From contig WKFI01000005.1 in assembly GCA_014872875.1 (NCBI GenBank), positions 62,001 through 126,000 of the forward strand: a DNA stretch of 64,000 nucleotides, read 5' to 3'. Below are positions 38,644-49,648 of this stretch, piece by piece. A model generated the notes under the pieces. The model worked only from the letters and a program-made list of their open reading frames with translations. It did no database searches and was not told where the DNA came from. Origin of the DNA: Paracoccaceae bacterium (GTDB lineage Bacteria > Pseudomonadota > Alphaproteobacteria > Rhodobacterales > Rhodobacteraceae). Within the stretch, counting starts at the first letter, position 1; each line of letters opens with the position of its first letter. Made by a program: the position numbers and the translations under genes.

Positions 38644-39054
38644 TCAGGCGTTTTCAGCCGCCACATCGCGAATACGCTCGATCATCGCACGCAACCCATT
38701 CGAGCGCTGCGCCGACAGGTGATCAGTCAGCTCCAATCGACCCAGTTCGGCCCGTGCGTCGATCGCCGAAACCTCCGCAACAGGTACGCCGTTATACAGC
38801 ATCCGCAAAACCGCAATCAGTCCACGCACGATCAGTGCATCGCTGTCACCGTCGAACCGGAACACACCGTTTTCGATGATCGGGTGCAGCCAGACCTGGC
38901 TGGCGCAACCATCCACCTTGGTCGCAGGGACCTTCAGTGCGTCATCCAACGGGACCATCGCCTTGCCCTGCTCAATCACATGCCGATACCTGTCTTCCCA
39001 ATCATCAAGGAACTCGAAATCCTCGACAATCTCTTCAAAGGCTTCTGTGGCCAT
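38644..39054 (-). CDS. sufE: SufE family Fe-S/sulfur-transfer protein
   Basis: 136 aa; LPATKVDGCASQVWL-type motif (VPATKVDGCASQVWLHP). Confidence 0.92.
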   Translation of the reverse strand: MATEAFEEIVEDFEFLDDWEDRYRHVIEQGKAMVPLDDALKVPATKVDGCASQVWLHPIIENGVFRFDGDSDALIVRGLIAVLRMLYNGVPVAEVSAIDARAELGRLELTDHLSAQRSNGLRAMIERIRDVAAENA

Positions 39055-39176
39055 CTGCAGGGTCCCCTATTCTCTGGTGGGTCAGACCTAGGCCGGACAA
39101 TCGGCCATTTCAACCGCTTTTCAACAGGCCTGCGATGCTGTAACCCATGCTATGACCTTGGGCTAAACAACTGAGA

Positions 39177-39716
39177 ATGGCGGGCAAGATGCGCAAATCG
39201 GTGATGTTTCTTCTGGTGGCTTCGACTGTCGTGGCCAGCTGCGGATCATGGAGCGACTCACGGGCCAACCCGCGCAATTGGTTCGGTTCTTCCGAACCCG
39301 TTCCGGTCGAAGGCGGTGCACAGCCTGCCGTTGTCAATCCGCTGCTGCCAGAACAGACCGCTAACGGGCTCTTTGCCCGTCCGGAAGCCGAAGACGTTTC
39401 GGTTCTGATCGAAACCGTGACCGAGCTCAACGTCGAGAGAACGCCATCCGGCGCTATCATTACTGCCAGTGGGCTGTCTGCCCGTCAGGGCGCGTTTGAA
39501 GCCGAACTCCGCTTTGTTCCGGCTGGAGAGGATGAAGACGCATCCATCCGAACCTACGAGTTCCGCGTCGTGTATCCTCCGGCTGCGACTTCGGTTGGCA
39601 CGGAACGGTCCCGCACCGTCCTCGCCGCAAGCAGCGTGACCGCTCAGGATCTTCAGGGCATCCGCGTGATACGTGTGTTGGGCAATCAGGGCGCGCGCGA
39701 AACACGGCGGCGCTAA
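39177..39716 (+). CDS. Hypothetical lipoprotein
   Basis: Signal peptide with lipobox-like VVASCGSW. Confidence 0.65.
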   Translation: MAGKMRKSVMFLLVASTVVASCGSWSDSRANPRNWFGSSEPVPVEGGAQPAVVNPLLPEQTANGLFARPEAEDVSVLIETVTELNVERTPSGAIITASGLSARQGAFEAELRFVPAGEDEDASIRTYEFRVVYPPAATSVGTERSRTVLAASSVTAQDLQGIRVIRVLGNQGARETRRR

Positions 39717-39748
39717 GCCGCCGTCCACACAGGGCAGCCTTCAGAAGT

Positions 39749-40906
39749 TCAGAGTTCTACAACCCGCACCGTCTGGCCTTTCGCCACCAGACCGACCTCA
39801 CCTGCGCACAGGCGCAACGCCTCGTTTCCAAAAACTTCCCTGCGCCAGCCTTTCAGAGCCGCAACGTCCCGCTCTCCGGCCGCGATTGCGTCCAGATCCG
39901 CGCTGCTGGCAATCAGCTTGGCGGCAACGCTTGCGGTTTCGGTCTTGGCCTTCAAAAGAACCCTTAAAAGATCAGCCAAGGCCGGGTTGACCTGCAGCTT
40001 GTCCCGGCTTGTGTCAGGTTTGGGAAGCTTGTCGTTCGGACAGTCCATCCCACGGCCAACTGCCGCCAGAATGCCCTCTGCGATTGCTCCTTTGCGAGCT
40101 TCACGCAACAACAGGCGCGAGCCGCCAAGATCAGATTGCGTACGCGGCTTGGTCGAAGCCAGCTCTACCAGTGCGTCATCCTTGAACACGCGGTTGCGCG
40201 GAACGTTGTTGTCCTGAGCATAGCCTTCGCGGAATGCAGCCAGTTCACGCACAACAGCCAGGAACCGGCCCGAATTCGTGCGCGTCTTGACTCGCCGCCA
40301 CGCCTCTTCGGGACGGATGTCATAGGTCCCCGGATCGGTCAGCACCTGCAGCTCCTCGGTAACCCAATGCGCCCGGCCTGTCTTCTCCAGCTCTGCCGCC
40401 AGATGTTCATAGATCTTGCGCAGATGCGTCACGTCCGCCAACGCGTATGTCTGCTGAGCCGACGTCAGAGGGCGACGCGACCAATCGGTAAAGCGCGAGG
40501 TCTTGTCCAGTTTCTGACGGACAATCTTTTTGACCAGCGTCTCATAGCCCACCTGATCGCCAAAACCGCAGACCATCGCTGCGACCTGTGTGTCGAACAA
40601 AGGTTTCGGGAAAACCCCCGCGTCGACCCAAAAAATCTCAAGGTCCTGACGGGCGGCGTGAAAGACCTTTACGACCGCCTCGTTGCGGAAGAGATCGTAC
40701 AGTGGCGCCAGCTCCAGCCCATCTGCCAACGGGTCCACAAGGACTGCGTTGTCATCGGTGTCGCCGGGCATGGCCAGCTGAATCAGACAGAGTTTCGAAT
40801 AATACGTCCGTTCACGAAGAAACTCTGTATCCACGGTCACATAAGGATGATCGGCTGCCTCCTGGCAGAACGCAGCCAGCTCTTGCGTCGTGGTCAGAAT
40901 CTTCAT
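39749..40906 (-). CDS. rnd: Ribonuclease D
   Basis: Starts MKILTTTQELAAFC; VTVDTEFLRERTYYSKLCLIQLA DEDD exonuclease and HRDC-like region. Confidence 0.92.
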   Translation of the reverse strand: MKILTTTQELAAFCQEAADHPYVTVDTEFLRERTYYSKLCLIQLAMPGDTDDNAVLVDPLADGLELAPLYDLFRNEAVVKVFHAARQDLEIFWVDAGVFPKPLFDTQVAAMVCGFGDQVGYETLVKKIVRQKLDKTSRFTDWSRRPLTSAQQTYALADVTHLRKIYEHLAAELEKTGRAHWVTEELQVLTDPGTYDIRPEEAWRRVKTRTNSGRFLAVVRELAAFREGYAQDNNVPRNRVFKDDALVELASTKPRTQSDLGGSRLLLREARKGAIAEGILAAVGRGMDCPNDKLPKPDTSRDKLQVNPALADLLRVLLKAKTETASVAAKLIASSADLDAIAAGERDVAALKGWRREVFGNEALRLCAGEVGLVAKGQTVRVVEL

Positions 40907-41020
40907 GCAGATGGGTCTTTTCTCTTCGATCGGTTGTCGGGAAATCCGAGGGGCCAGAACGGCCACGAGATTGTGATACGCAATTCCCGGCGCCAATGCA
41001 AACCGATGCGCCGAAGACGC

Positions 41021-41620
41021 TCAGCCCAATAGCACGGGCGTTCGATCCCCTGCAGCAAAGCGCCGCAGGACGGCCGGATACAGCACATGTTCCTGTTTCA
41101 ACACGCGGGCGGCCAACACATCTGGCGTGTCCCCGGTCAGGACAGGTACTTTGGCCTGCCCAAGGATCGGCCCGTCATCCAGAGCGGGCGTTACCTCGTG
41201 GACGGTGCAGCCATGTTCGGCATCACCAGCTTCCAGCGCGCGGGCATGAGTGTGCAGCCCCTTGTATTTCGGCAGCAAGGACGGGTGTATGTTCAGAAAG
41301 CGGTTCTGAAACTGCGACACGAACCCGGCTGTCAGAACCCGCATGAAACCGGCAAGGCAGACAATATCGGCTCCGGCTTCAAGAATTGGTTTCACCAACT
41401 CGGCCTCGAATGCCTCACGATCGCCTTTGAAGGGACGGTGATCCACCACGGCCGTCGTCACGCCCCGCGCAGCGGCCTTTTCCAGGCCGCCTGCATCCGC
41501 GTTGTTGGATAGAACCAGACAGGCGCGCGCCGGGTGGTCGCCGGTCATGCTGTCGACCAGCGACACCATGTTCGAACCACCGCCCGAAATCAGGATCGCG
41601 ACGCGCTTGTGCTCACTCAC
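41021..41620 (-). CDS. purN: Phosphoribosylglycinamide formyltransferase
   Basis: [42 protein letters not shown]. Confidence 0.95.
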   Translation of the reverse strand: MSEHKRVAILISGGGSNMVSLVDSMTGDHPARACLVLSNNADAGGLEKAAARGVTTAVVDHRPFKGDREAFEAELVKPILEAGADIVCLAGFMRVLTAGFVSQFQNRFLNIHPSLLPKYKGLHTHARALEAGDAEHGCTVHEVTPALDDGPILGQAKVPVLTGDTPDVLAARVLKQEHVLYPAVLRRFAAGDRTPVLLG

Positions 41621-42663
41621 AGCAGATTGCCCGAATAACGCATGCCTTCGCCTGCAGTGACCGTGCCCAGACGCGCGACGGTTTCGCCCTCGGCTTCCAG
41701 CAATTCGGTCAAAGCATCAGCGCGGTCGGCCGCAACCGACAGGATCATGCCAATGCCGCAATTGAACGTCTTGAGCATCTCGCTCTCGACAATGCCGCCA
41801 GTCGCCGCCATCCATTTGAACACAGGCGGCAGTTCCCAGGCGTTCAGGTCGATATCGGCACCCAGATCATCGGGCAGCACGCGCGGCAGGTTTTCGGTCA
41901 GACCACCACCGGTGATGTGGGCCAGCGCATGCACGCCCCCTGCCCGCACGGCGGCCAGAGATTGTTTGACGTAAAGACGGGTTGGGGTCAGCAGGACCTC
42001 TCCCATCTTGCCCTCGGCGAACGGGCAATCATCGTCCCAACCCAGACCCGAGATCTCAACCAGTTTGCGCACCAGCGAATAGCCGTTGGAATGCACCCCG
42101 TCCGAGGCCAGCCCCAGAAGCACGTCGCCTTCGACCACGCCATCAGGCAGCGCGGTTCCGCGTTCCATCGCCCCCACGGCGAAACCGGCCAGATCGAAGT
42201 CGCCATCGGGATACATGCCCGGCATTTCCGCCGTCTCTCCACCGATCAGCGCGCAGCCAGACCGTACACAACCTTCGGCAATGCCCTCGATGATGCGGGC
42301 AGCGGTGTCTGTTTCCAGCTTGCCGGTGGCAAAGTAGTCCAGGAAAAACAACGGTTCGGCCCCTTGGCACACGAGGTCGTTCACGCACATGGCCACGAGA
42401 TCGATGCCCACGCCATCCACGACACCGGTATCGATGGCAATCCGCAGCTTGGTGCCGACGCCATCGGTTGCGCCAACAAGTATCGGGTCTTCATAACCAG
42501 CCGCCTTGAGATCGAACAACGCGCCAAACCCGCCCAGACCGCTCATGACGCCGGACCGGTTCGTCCGTTTGGCCGCCGGCTTGATCCGATCCACCAGCGC
42601 GTTGCCCGCATCAATGTCGACGCCCGCTTCGGCATAGGTCATGCCGTTCTTTCCCGCAGTCAT
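41617..42663 (-). CDS. purM: Phosphoribosylformylglycinamidine cyclo-ligase
   Basis: [36 protein letters not shown]; overlaps purN. Confidence 0.96.
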   Translation of the reverse strand: MTAGKNGMTYAEAGVDIDAGNALVDRIKPAAKRTNRSGVMSGLGGFGALFDLKAAGYEDPILVGATDGVGTKLRIAIDTGVVDGVGIDLVAMCVNDLVCQGAEPLFFLDYFATGKLETDTAARIIEGIAEGCVRSGCALIGGETAEMPGMYPDGDFDLAGFAVGAMERGTALPDGVVEGDVLLGLASDGVHSNGYSLVRKLVEISGLGWDDDCPFAEGKMGEVLLTPTRLYVKQSLAAVRAGGVHALAHITGGGLTENLPRVLPDDLGADIDLNAWELPPVFKWMAATGGIVESEMLKTFNCGIGMILSVAADRADALTELLEAEGETVARLGTVTAGEGMRYSGNLL

Positions 42664-42770
42664 AGGCCCATCCTCATATCAACCTTGCGCGGGGGTTAGT
42701 CGATTGTGTCTGATGATGCAACGGTCAGGCTTGACGCGGGGGAGGATCATGTTACGCATGGGCGCACGGC

Positions 42771-42846
42771 GGGCCTGTAGCTCAACGGTTAGAGCAGAGC
42801 GCTCATAACGCTTTGGTTGGGGGTTCGAATCCCTCCGGGCCTACCA
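42771..42846 (+). tRNA. tRNA with CAU anticodon (Met or lysidine-modified Ile2)
   Basis: GGGCCTG...CTCATAA anticodon loop...GGGTTCGAATCCC...CGGGCCTACCA; 7-bp acceptor stem with encoded CCA. Confidence 0.93.
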
Positions 42847-43366
42847 CACCACCGGAAAATAATAACGTATTACCAGATGTTTACTGGTGACTGGTGTATC
42901 CCGCGTTCTCAGGCGCATCCACATCGCCGTAAACGATCGAATTTGAAGCAACCAAGGCGACTCTTTCCCGGTTCTCCGACCAATTCCAAAATCATTCCAA
43001 CGCGAACCAAAGGCCAAAAAACAAGACCGCAGCTCAAGTCGCTCTTGGATATTCCCCAGACATCAACGACAGGTGCTTACGAGGCTTTGTTGTGCAGTCG
43101 TTGGAAATCCTATCCGCAGGTCCAGCACGGAATCGTGCCACCAGATCTTTGGAGCCAGACGCCCGGTTCGTCCCCCGTCGTATATCCGCCGAACTGAAAC
43201 CTGATTTCGCCAACACCTGCAGGAATAGTCTTGTATACCTTCCCGCATGATCGGATGGCTGTCAGAGACCAGCAGGAAGGGTTCCAGAGCCTCACCAAGC
43301 AATTTCACGGCGCATAACCCGGCCTCTCTGATTGGATTAACCTCACCCTCTAATACTTTGTTATAA

Positions 43367-44413
43367 TTAATCATCATCTTGATTTTCTGGAACAGCTTCC
43401 AGTACAGTCACCCCATCAATAAGCCAATTGGAGCCGTTCAGACGAAAATCGAAGTAGGCGCGATATTGGATCCGACGCTGATGCGAATGGCCCCAATGCG
43501 CCGCATGAGCACTGGACTTCCACGTCACCAAGACAGAATATCCTAATCCCTCGTTCAATCGCTCAAAGCGTTCAATTCTTAGATCTGAAAGATCTTTTAC
43601 ACGAGCTATGCCACCACCAGGCACGGGAAAGGCCAGTGCGCGCTCCAGCTCGACCGAAGCATCTGAAAAACTACTAGCAGAGATAAGGGATGCCATGGCT
43701 TCAGTTCGGGCTGACGGCGTTACTTCCATCTGCGCGATTGAAACCTGCGTCAGTAATTTTTGCAGAATGTCCAACGCGACTTCTGCATTCATTGATTTGG
43801 ATGACTGCACCTCTATTGGCAGTGTCACAAGATCTCGGGTGAAAACGGCTGCTGCCAAGCAAGTTGCAGCCAAACCCAAGGTCACCCAGCGAAAATACCC
43901 ACGCGCGGTGGCCGAAAAGATGCCCAACGCAAAAGATGCCAGTAAGAGGCCCGCACTAACTACCGGAACGATCCAAATTCCGGAAAGCCGCATCTCGACC
44001 GGTGCAACACGAACGTCTTGGTAGGTAAGAAGATGATTGTTCCAGACCACGCTTGGCTCTTCTCTGCTCGCGGCGCTTAGATATGGACCGGCTTCATCGA
44101 CAAGCGTGAAGGGGACCTCATCAAAACGGTTGCTAAACATTTCCCATACAACTTGAGCCGTTTGAGGGAGCTGATCGTGAGGAAAAGACAGTATCACGCC
44201 CACAAAGGCACTATCGACATCAAGGTCAATGGCGTCGCTGGCAACCTGCAACCCCGTCGTATCCACCATTAGGATTTCAGCAGTTTGCTGGGCGGACGAT
44301 TTTTGGACACCGTCAATCGAGACGGGATTACGCGCGTTCAAGATCTCGATCGCGCGCAGTTTGATCTTTTCGCGCATTTCTGAAGACAAGGTTTCCGCGC
44401 CATCGATGTCCAA
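43367..44413 (-). pseudogene. N-terminally truncated membrane-anchored protein related to HupE/UreJ-cluster partners
   Basis: Only a TTG start is available; in-frame TAG at 44420-44422. SAFVGVILSFPHDQLPQTAQVVWEMFSNRFDEVPFTLVDEAGPY resembles proteins found next to HupE/UreJ; sits at a gene-remnant junction. Confidence 0.45.
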
Positions 44414-44539
44414 ACCAAGCTAAGGTTCCAGATCGCGCACCCTCATCAGCGTTTCGTGCCGAATTTCTCGCGGGGCGACGTACAGAAAACTGGACACACT
44501 CGTCGCATGATGCCGCCGCAAGTTTGGGTTATCAAAAGC

Positions 44540-45571
44540 CGTGTACCAAGGGTCTTCCCAATCCAGAACTAGACGTGCTGGCGTGGACAGATACTTGAAG
44601 CCGATGGAGACAAGTTTTTCTTCGATATCGGCACGGGCTCTATGGCAAATGTCGCAGCGTACATGATCCCATATGACATGCTCGACAAGGTCTTCACCAC
44701 GCACCTCCACACTGACCATTGGGGCGATTTGGCCACGCTTTGGGCCGGGGGTTGGACGGCAGGCCGCACAGGCCCATTGCAGGTTTGGGGCCCATCGGGC
44801 GCCACCGAAGAAATGGGGACCAAATACGCAATCGAACACTTTCTGAAAGCGTTCAACTGGGATCGGCAAACACGCAACTTTGCCCTGAGCCAGTAGCCGG
44901 GCAAGATCACGGTGACGGAGTTTGACTATCGTGGCGAGAATGCCGTGGTTTACGAGGAAAACGGCGTCGTCATCAGGTCATGGCCTGCCATTCATGCTGG
45001 CGACGGCCCTGTCAGTTTTTCGCTGGAGTGGAACGGCCTGAAGATTGTGATCGGCGGCGATACCTTTCCCAACAAATGGTACATCGACTATGCAAAGGAT
45101 GCAGATGTCGCCATCCACGAAACCTTCCTGACCCCTGACCAGCTTGTGCAATGGTACGGCCAATCCCCTCAGCAAGCGCTTGGAGTTGGCACGCAAGTGC
45201 ACACGGCGCCCGCTGCCTTTGGCAAGGTTATGGCAGAGATCAAACCGCGCCATGCAGTCGGCTATCACTTCTTTAATGAAGAAGGCACACGCTTCGAAAT
45301 CTACGAACAGGTGCGACAGGTTTACGATGGACCGCTGTCTTTGGCGCAAGACAACATGGTCTGGAACATCACCGCCGACAAGATTACCGAACGCATGGCC
45401 GTGATCACGGAAGAGGCATGGTCAGTCCCCGGCACGAAGGAGCCGCCCAAGCCAGATACGACCGGACTTACCGATCCTCTGAGCGATGAGATGAAAGCCG
45501 GGGCATGGGACGTGAGCGATGTGCTCCAAGGTCTCGTCGACGATTTCAAGTCAGAACATGACATGGAGTAA
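44540..45571 (+). pseudogene. Degraded MBL-fold metallo-hydrolase
   Basis: Continuous frame ...EADGDKFFFDIGTGSMANVAAYMIPYDMLDKVFTTHLHTDHWGDL...NFALSQ*PGKITVTEFDYRG...HAGDGPVSFSLEWNGLKIVIGGDTFPN... interrupted by an in-frame TAG at 44894-44896. No intact N-terminus; possible frameshift upstream of 44600. Confidence 0.75.
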
Positions 45572-45654
45572 TCCCGGAGACAGAAGGGCCCATTTCCCCC
45601 TTCTGCGTCCAGCTCATTGCAAAAGCCCTCACTTGGTCTGCGGGGATTGAACGC

Positions 45655-46980
45655 ATGAACATCAGCGCCTGTCTGCTTCGAAATGGCTATGACGCATTTT
45701 GCGCTCAACGCCTGCGCTGGTTCTCTTGCTTTGCAGCATTTTTCCTGGTTTTGCTCGCTCCGTGGTCAGCGGCCTGGGGGCACTTCCTGCTCAACCTCAA
45801 CGTACGCATCTTTCACGTAGAGCATGACGACAACCACGTATCCATCTACGTCCGCATGCCGACGCCTTATCTGCTGGCGGAAAAGCTGGGGGGGTCTGAT
45901 GATCTCGGCTTGCCTGAACCCGCACCCTTCACGTTCAACAGAATGGAAGCTAATCAACTCGTCCACATCATTGATCAAGCGCAGCTTGCGGCGGATCCAC
46001 TGGGTCTTGGCGTGCTGGTTGAACGTAGCATGGTTTTCAAAGTCGATGGAGAACGACTGCGCGGCAAACCGGTCTCGGTCACGCTCAGCGCCGTGGGACG
46101 CGAGCCCGGGTTCGCAACGCTGGACGAGGCACGCCTGGCTCTCGCTACATCTGTCACTCTGGACGACGAGCACTATGTGGGCGACACGGTTTTGGATGTG
46201 CGTGTCGATTTTCCAGTCACTGCGCCTGTCACAAGCTACACATTTGCCAGCCTTCTGCACCCTGGCCTGCCAGGCGAACAGGACACCGCCAATCTGCTTA
46301 TCGATTATGGCGGTACTGAACCTCAGATTTTCCGTTCGCGCGGTCTGCTCACCAATCCGATAGAAGTCGGCGCTTCAGCCGCCGCCGGTATATTGACCTT
46401 TGTCTGGGAAGGCATACGCCACATCCTGGAAGGTCTTGATCATGTGCTCTTCGTCGCCTGCCTGGTAATCGGTGCGCCAGCCTTGCGTGACCTGCTTTGG
46501 CGGGTGACAGGCTTTACGGTTGGTCACAGTGTGACGCTTGCATTTGGGTTCTTTGGGTTCGTGCCAAGTGCGGCTTGGTTCGTTCCGGCCGTAGAGACGG
46601 GCATAGCGGTATCGATTATCTATGCCGGGGTGCTGGCCCTCCGCAGGGAAAAAACTGCAACGGGCGCCCGACATAGAGTGTTTGTAATCACCGTGCTGAT
46701 CGGACTTTTACACGGTCTCGGCTTCAGCTTTGTTTTGCAGGAAATTCTGAAGGTAGATGCTCCGAACATCTGGCAAAGCCTCTTGGCGTTCAACATTGGG
46801 GTCGAAATCGGGCAACTTGCCATCGTCCTGGCACTTTGGCCAATGCTGAGGATGTTGGAAGGTCTAAACAAATCGATGGGGTTTTCTGCGCGTGCAGTGA
46901 TCGCAGCCAGTTGTTGCACCATTGCGCTTTGGTGGACTTATGAACGGACCGGGTCGATTTGGAACGCCCTGACAGGTTAA
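45655..46980 (+). CDS. HupE/UreJ family protein
   Basis: C-terminal FVWEGIRHILEGLDHVLFVACL...FTVGHSVTLAFG...GLLHGLGFSFVL motifs. Confidence 0.85.
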   Translation: MNISACLLRNGYDAFCAQRLRWFSCFAAFFLVLLAPWSAAWGHFLLNLNVRIFHVEHDDNHVSIYVRMPTPYLLAEKLGGSDDLGLPEPAPFTFNRMEANQLVHIIDQAQLAADPLGLGVLVERSMVFKVDGERLRGKPVSVTLSAVGREPGFATLDEARLALATSVTLDDEHYVGDTVLDVRVDFPVTAPVTSYTFASLLHPGLPGEQDTANLLIDYGGTEPQIFRSRGLLTNPIEVGASAAAGILTFVWEGIRHILEGLDHVLFVACLVIGAPALRDLLWRVTGFTVGHSVTLAFGFFGFVPSAAWFVPAVETGIAVSIIYAGVLALRREKTATGARHRVFVITVLIGLLHGLGFSFVLQEILKVDAPNIWQSLLAFNIGVEIGQLAIVLALWPMLRMLEGLNKSMGFSARAVIAASCCTIALWWTYERTGSIWNALTG

Positions 46981-47020
46981 AGTGCAAATGCCTATGACAC
47001 GCCATCAAAGGAGAAAAACA

Positions 47021-47821
47021 ATGTCGATACCTTCACGCTTGGCTGCTATCGGTTTGCTTCTGTCAGTTTCACTGATGATACCTTCTCAATTGCGGGCGCA
47101 GGCAATCAACTCGGCAGAACCCCTTGATGGTACGTGGCAGCATTCCATAACTGGCTATCTTTTCTTGCCTTTTTCCACAAAAGGCACGTCTGTTATTGAT
47201 GGGACCGCTGCTCAAATAGATCTCGATCTTGGCGAGGTTCTGGATCTGTTACAAGGTGCGGCCTCTGCCCGGTATGAAGGGTGGCGAGGCGATTTCGGCG
47301 TAATTGCTGAAGGCTATTACGTCTCGATCGGGGACGATACGACCCTGCCAACACTTACAAACATCGACGTAAACACAGAGCAGTTCTTTTTCACCCTTCA
47401 GGGTGCCTACAGATTTGCCCATGGTCAGACACAGTCAGGCCACAGATATGCTTGGGACGTAGCAGCGGGCTTAAAATACAACTCATTAACTCAGGAAATC
47501 GACATAACTGGCGGCCCAAACGTAAGCCTTGGCGGGACCGAAGACTGGGTCGAGCCAATCGTATCGCTGCGATATGCAGCCGATATCTCAGATGATTGGC
47601 AATTTGGCGCCCGGGTTGATTTGTCTGGATTTGGTGTGGGCGGCGATGATCTGCAGTATCTGGTACTGGCAGGTTTTCAATGGAACAAATGGGAACGGAC
47701 TTCCCTGCGCTTCGGCTACCAGTTTTACGGGATCGACTTCTCAACCACCCGTCCGGGCGGCGTCTTTGCCTATGACATAGACCAGAACGGTCCCTACCTG
47801 AGTTTGAGTTACAGATTCTAG
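47021..47821 (+). CDS. Outer-membrane beta-barrel protein, hypothetical
   Basis: Signal peptide (SQLRAQA), alternating beta pattern, C-terminal LSLSYRF. Confidence 0.65.
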   Translation: MSIPSRLAAIGLLLSVSLMIPSQLRAQAINSAEPLDGTWQHSITGYLFLPFSTKGTSVIDGTAAQIDLDLGEVLDLLQGAASARYEGWRGDFGVIAEGYYVSIGDDTTLPTLTNIDVNTEQFFFTLQGAYRFAHGQTQSGHRYAWDVAAGLKYNSLTQEIDITGGPNVSLGGTEDWVEPIVSLRYAADISDDWQFGARVDLSGFGVGGDDLQYLVLAGFQWNKWERTSLRFGYQFYGIDFSTTRPGGVFAYDIDQNGPYLSLSYRF

Positions 47822-47887
47822 GACCAGAAGGCATTGGTAGGATGCAAGCCTCTTATCTTTGTTTTCTAAATCGAAAGTAGGAGTGCA

Positions 47888-48199
47888 ATGTTGAGACTAA
47901 AATTGGCAGTCATGCTGTTGGGTGTTGCGCAGGCCGCAACGGCGCAACAGTCGTTTTTAACAGCATCACCTATTCCAGATGATGCGGAAACGCGCTTTTG
48001 CTACTATGATGGCCTCGCACATTCAAAAGGTTCAGTAATCGCAATCCAGACTGGTGAACGACTGTCTCAAGCTGTGGACGGGAACGCAGTCAATTCAGGC
48101 GGCGCTGTTCGGGAAGTCGAAGCGCAACAGCTCATTGAGTGCGCGGTATCGGATGATGGGCAATTCGTCTGGCAGCAGCTGGTTACGCGCTTCAGGTAA
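47888..48199 (+). CDS. Hypothetical periplasmic small protein
   Basis: 103 aa with signal peptide-like MLRLKLAVMLLGVAQAATAQQ and a preceding purine-rich RBS. Confidence 0.5.
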   Translation: MLRLKLAVMLLGVAQAATAQQSFLTASPIPDDAETRFCYYDGLAHSKGSVIAIQTGERLSQAVDGNAVNSGGAVREVEAQQLIECAVSDDGQFVWQQLVTRFR

Positions 48200-48373
48200 G
48201 CTTGGCCATTCTACGCTACTTTGCCTTGGATTTAGACATTGTCAGAATGCAGCCGCTGATCCGGCATTTGCACGTCTCGCGGCGTCAAATCTCGGCTCCG
48301 GCGTCGGTCCACCTGAATTGAACTGTACATCTTCAATCGGTCGGGTCGAGAAACCTCATCCCAGGCCACGAGC

Positions 48374-49297
48374 TCAAAAGAAGTTCATCCAGGTCGTCAT
48401 GCGCAACGTCAATTGGTTTACGAATTGGAATTTCGTCCCCTTGTCGGTCAGCACCAGTCCTTGACCCGAAGACCCCGGTGGCAACGATAAACCGCGTGTA
48501 TCAAGATCCAGCGCCACAACATAAGTCGTATCCATGATCTCAGGAACTTCCGGTGTCGCCCCATCCAGATCGTATTCGGCCTCCGGAGAGGTCAGGTAAA
48601 GACCGGAAACCGTTCCCTGAAAGGTCTGACCGGGAAACGCCCGAAACACGGCTTCCGCCTTTTGGCCCGGTTTGACATGCCGGATCTGGTTCTGGCTGAG
48701 CACCAAGTTGAAAACTGGTCTTCCGATGTCGAGAAACGCAAGCACCGGGACATTCGGGGCGACCTGGTTGCCGGGCAAAAGCGTCATAGCCGGAACAATG
48801 CCATCAAACGGCGCACGTACAGTTGTGTTTTCCAGATCGACTTCGGCAAGTGTCACAGCCGCTTCTGCAACGGCGACATTCGCCCTCAAGGTTTCGACTT
48901 CGGCCTCTGCAACCGCGTTGCGCGTTAGCAGTTCTTCCTTTCGCGCCAATTGGTCCCGCGCCAGCGCCAGTTGCGCCTGCGCCTGTTGCAAGGCGGCGGC
49001 GTACGGGGTCTTGTCGATCTCGAACAGAACATCGCCTTTGGAGATGGGGGTATGGGACGTCGCAACAACTTCTGTGACCGGCCCGGATATTGCTGGTTTG
49101 ATCCCAACTGAACCGACTGTAACAACGGTTCCGCCAATCGGCGCGTTCCAGTTCAGTGGTAGAAAAATAGCCATGAAAGCAACAATGCCGACCGCAACCG
49201 GTGAGATTTTCATCCAGCCATACCACTTTGGGAACACGCCGATTTTCACCAGAAGCCAGAGAAGTCCGACATAACTGCCAACCAGAAGCAGGATCAT
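48374..49297 (-). CDS. HlyD/EmrA-like membrane fusion protein (YiaV-like)
   Basis: 307 aa; biotinyl-lipoyl-like domain and coiled-coil AALQQAQAQLALARDQLARKEELL; paired with DUF3302. Confidence 0.85.
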   Translation of the reverse strand: MILLLVGSYVGLLWLLVKIGVFPKWYGWMKISPVAVGIVAFMAIFLPLNWNAPIGGTVVTVGSVGIKPAISGPVTEVVATSHTPISKGDVLFEIDKTPYAAALQQAQAQLALARDQLARKEELLTRNAVAEAEVETLRANVAVAEAAVTLAEVDLENTTVRAPFDGIVPAMTLLPGNQVAPNVPVLAFLDIGRPVFNLVLSQNQIRHVKPGQKAEAVFRAFPGQTFQGTVSGLYLTSPEAEYDLDGATPEVPEIMDTTYVVALDLDTRGLSLPPGSSGQGLVLTDKGTKFQFVNQLTLRMTTWMNFF

Positions 49298-49557
49298 GCG
49301 GCACCGCCTTCCGCAATATCAGCGGCAGCAACTTCTGCATCGGTTGATCCGGCATAGGCCCAGATCAGGACCAGAGGAAACAGAACGCCACCAGCGATAA
49401 GTGTCACCCATCCGCCGATTGAAACCGCGGACTGATATGGATGTCTGCGTTTTGCAGCAACCCGGCCGGGCCAGCCACCGAGAAAGACAAAAACTCCGAT
49501 GCCGAGAGCGGCCATAAACAGCAACATGCCGATAGCGGCGTAATCAAGCGCGGTCAT
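49294..49557 (-). CDS. DUF3302 small inner-membrane protein (YiaW-like)
   Basis: MTALDYAAIGMLLFMAALGIGVFVFLGGWPGRVAAKRRHPYQSAVSIGGWVTLI, overlapping HlyD gene. Confidence 0.8.
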   Translation of the reverse strand: MTALDYAAIGMLLFMAALGIGVFVFLGGWPGRVAAKRRHPYQSAVSIGGWVTLIAGGVLFPLVLIWAYAGSTDAEVAAADIAEGGAA

Positions 49558-49648
49558 AAGACACTCCCCAAACTCCATATCCAGCCATTACTGGGTTGTC
49601 CTTCCTCTCCCATCGACACCTTGAACAGCGAGATGCCGTTGGACCCCA

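Noticed and set aside
43034-43377. Possible LuxR/response-regulator remnant (PFLLVSDSHPIMREGIQ on the minus strand)
   Set aside because: Only one short receiver-like phrase; the remainder does not align in any single frame. Too weak to call without a search.
44420-44869. Minus-strand 149-aa ORF
   Set aside because: Antisense to the MBL pseudogene; the plus strand carries the recognisable HLHTDH motif.
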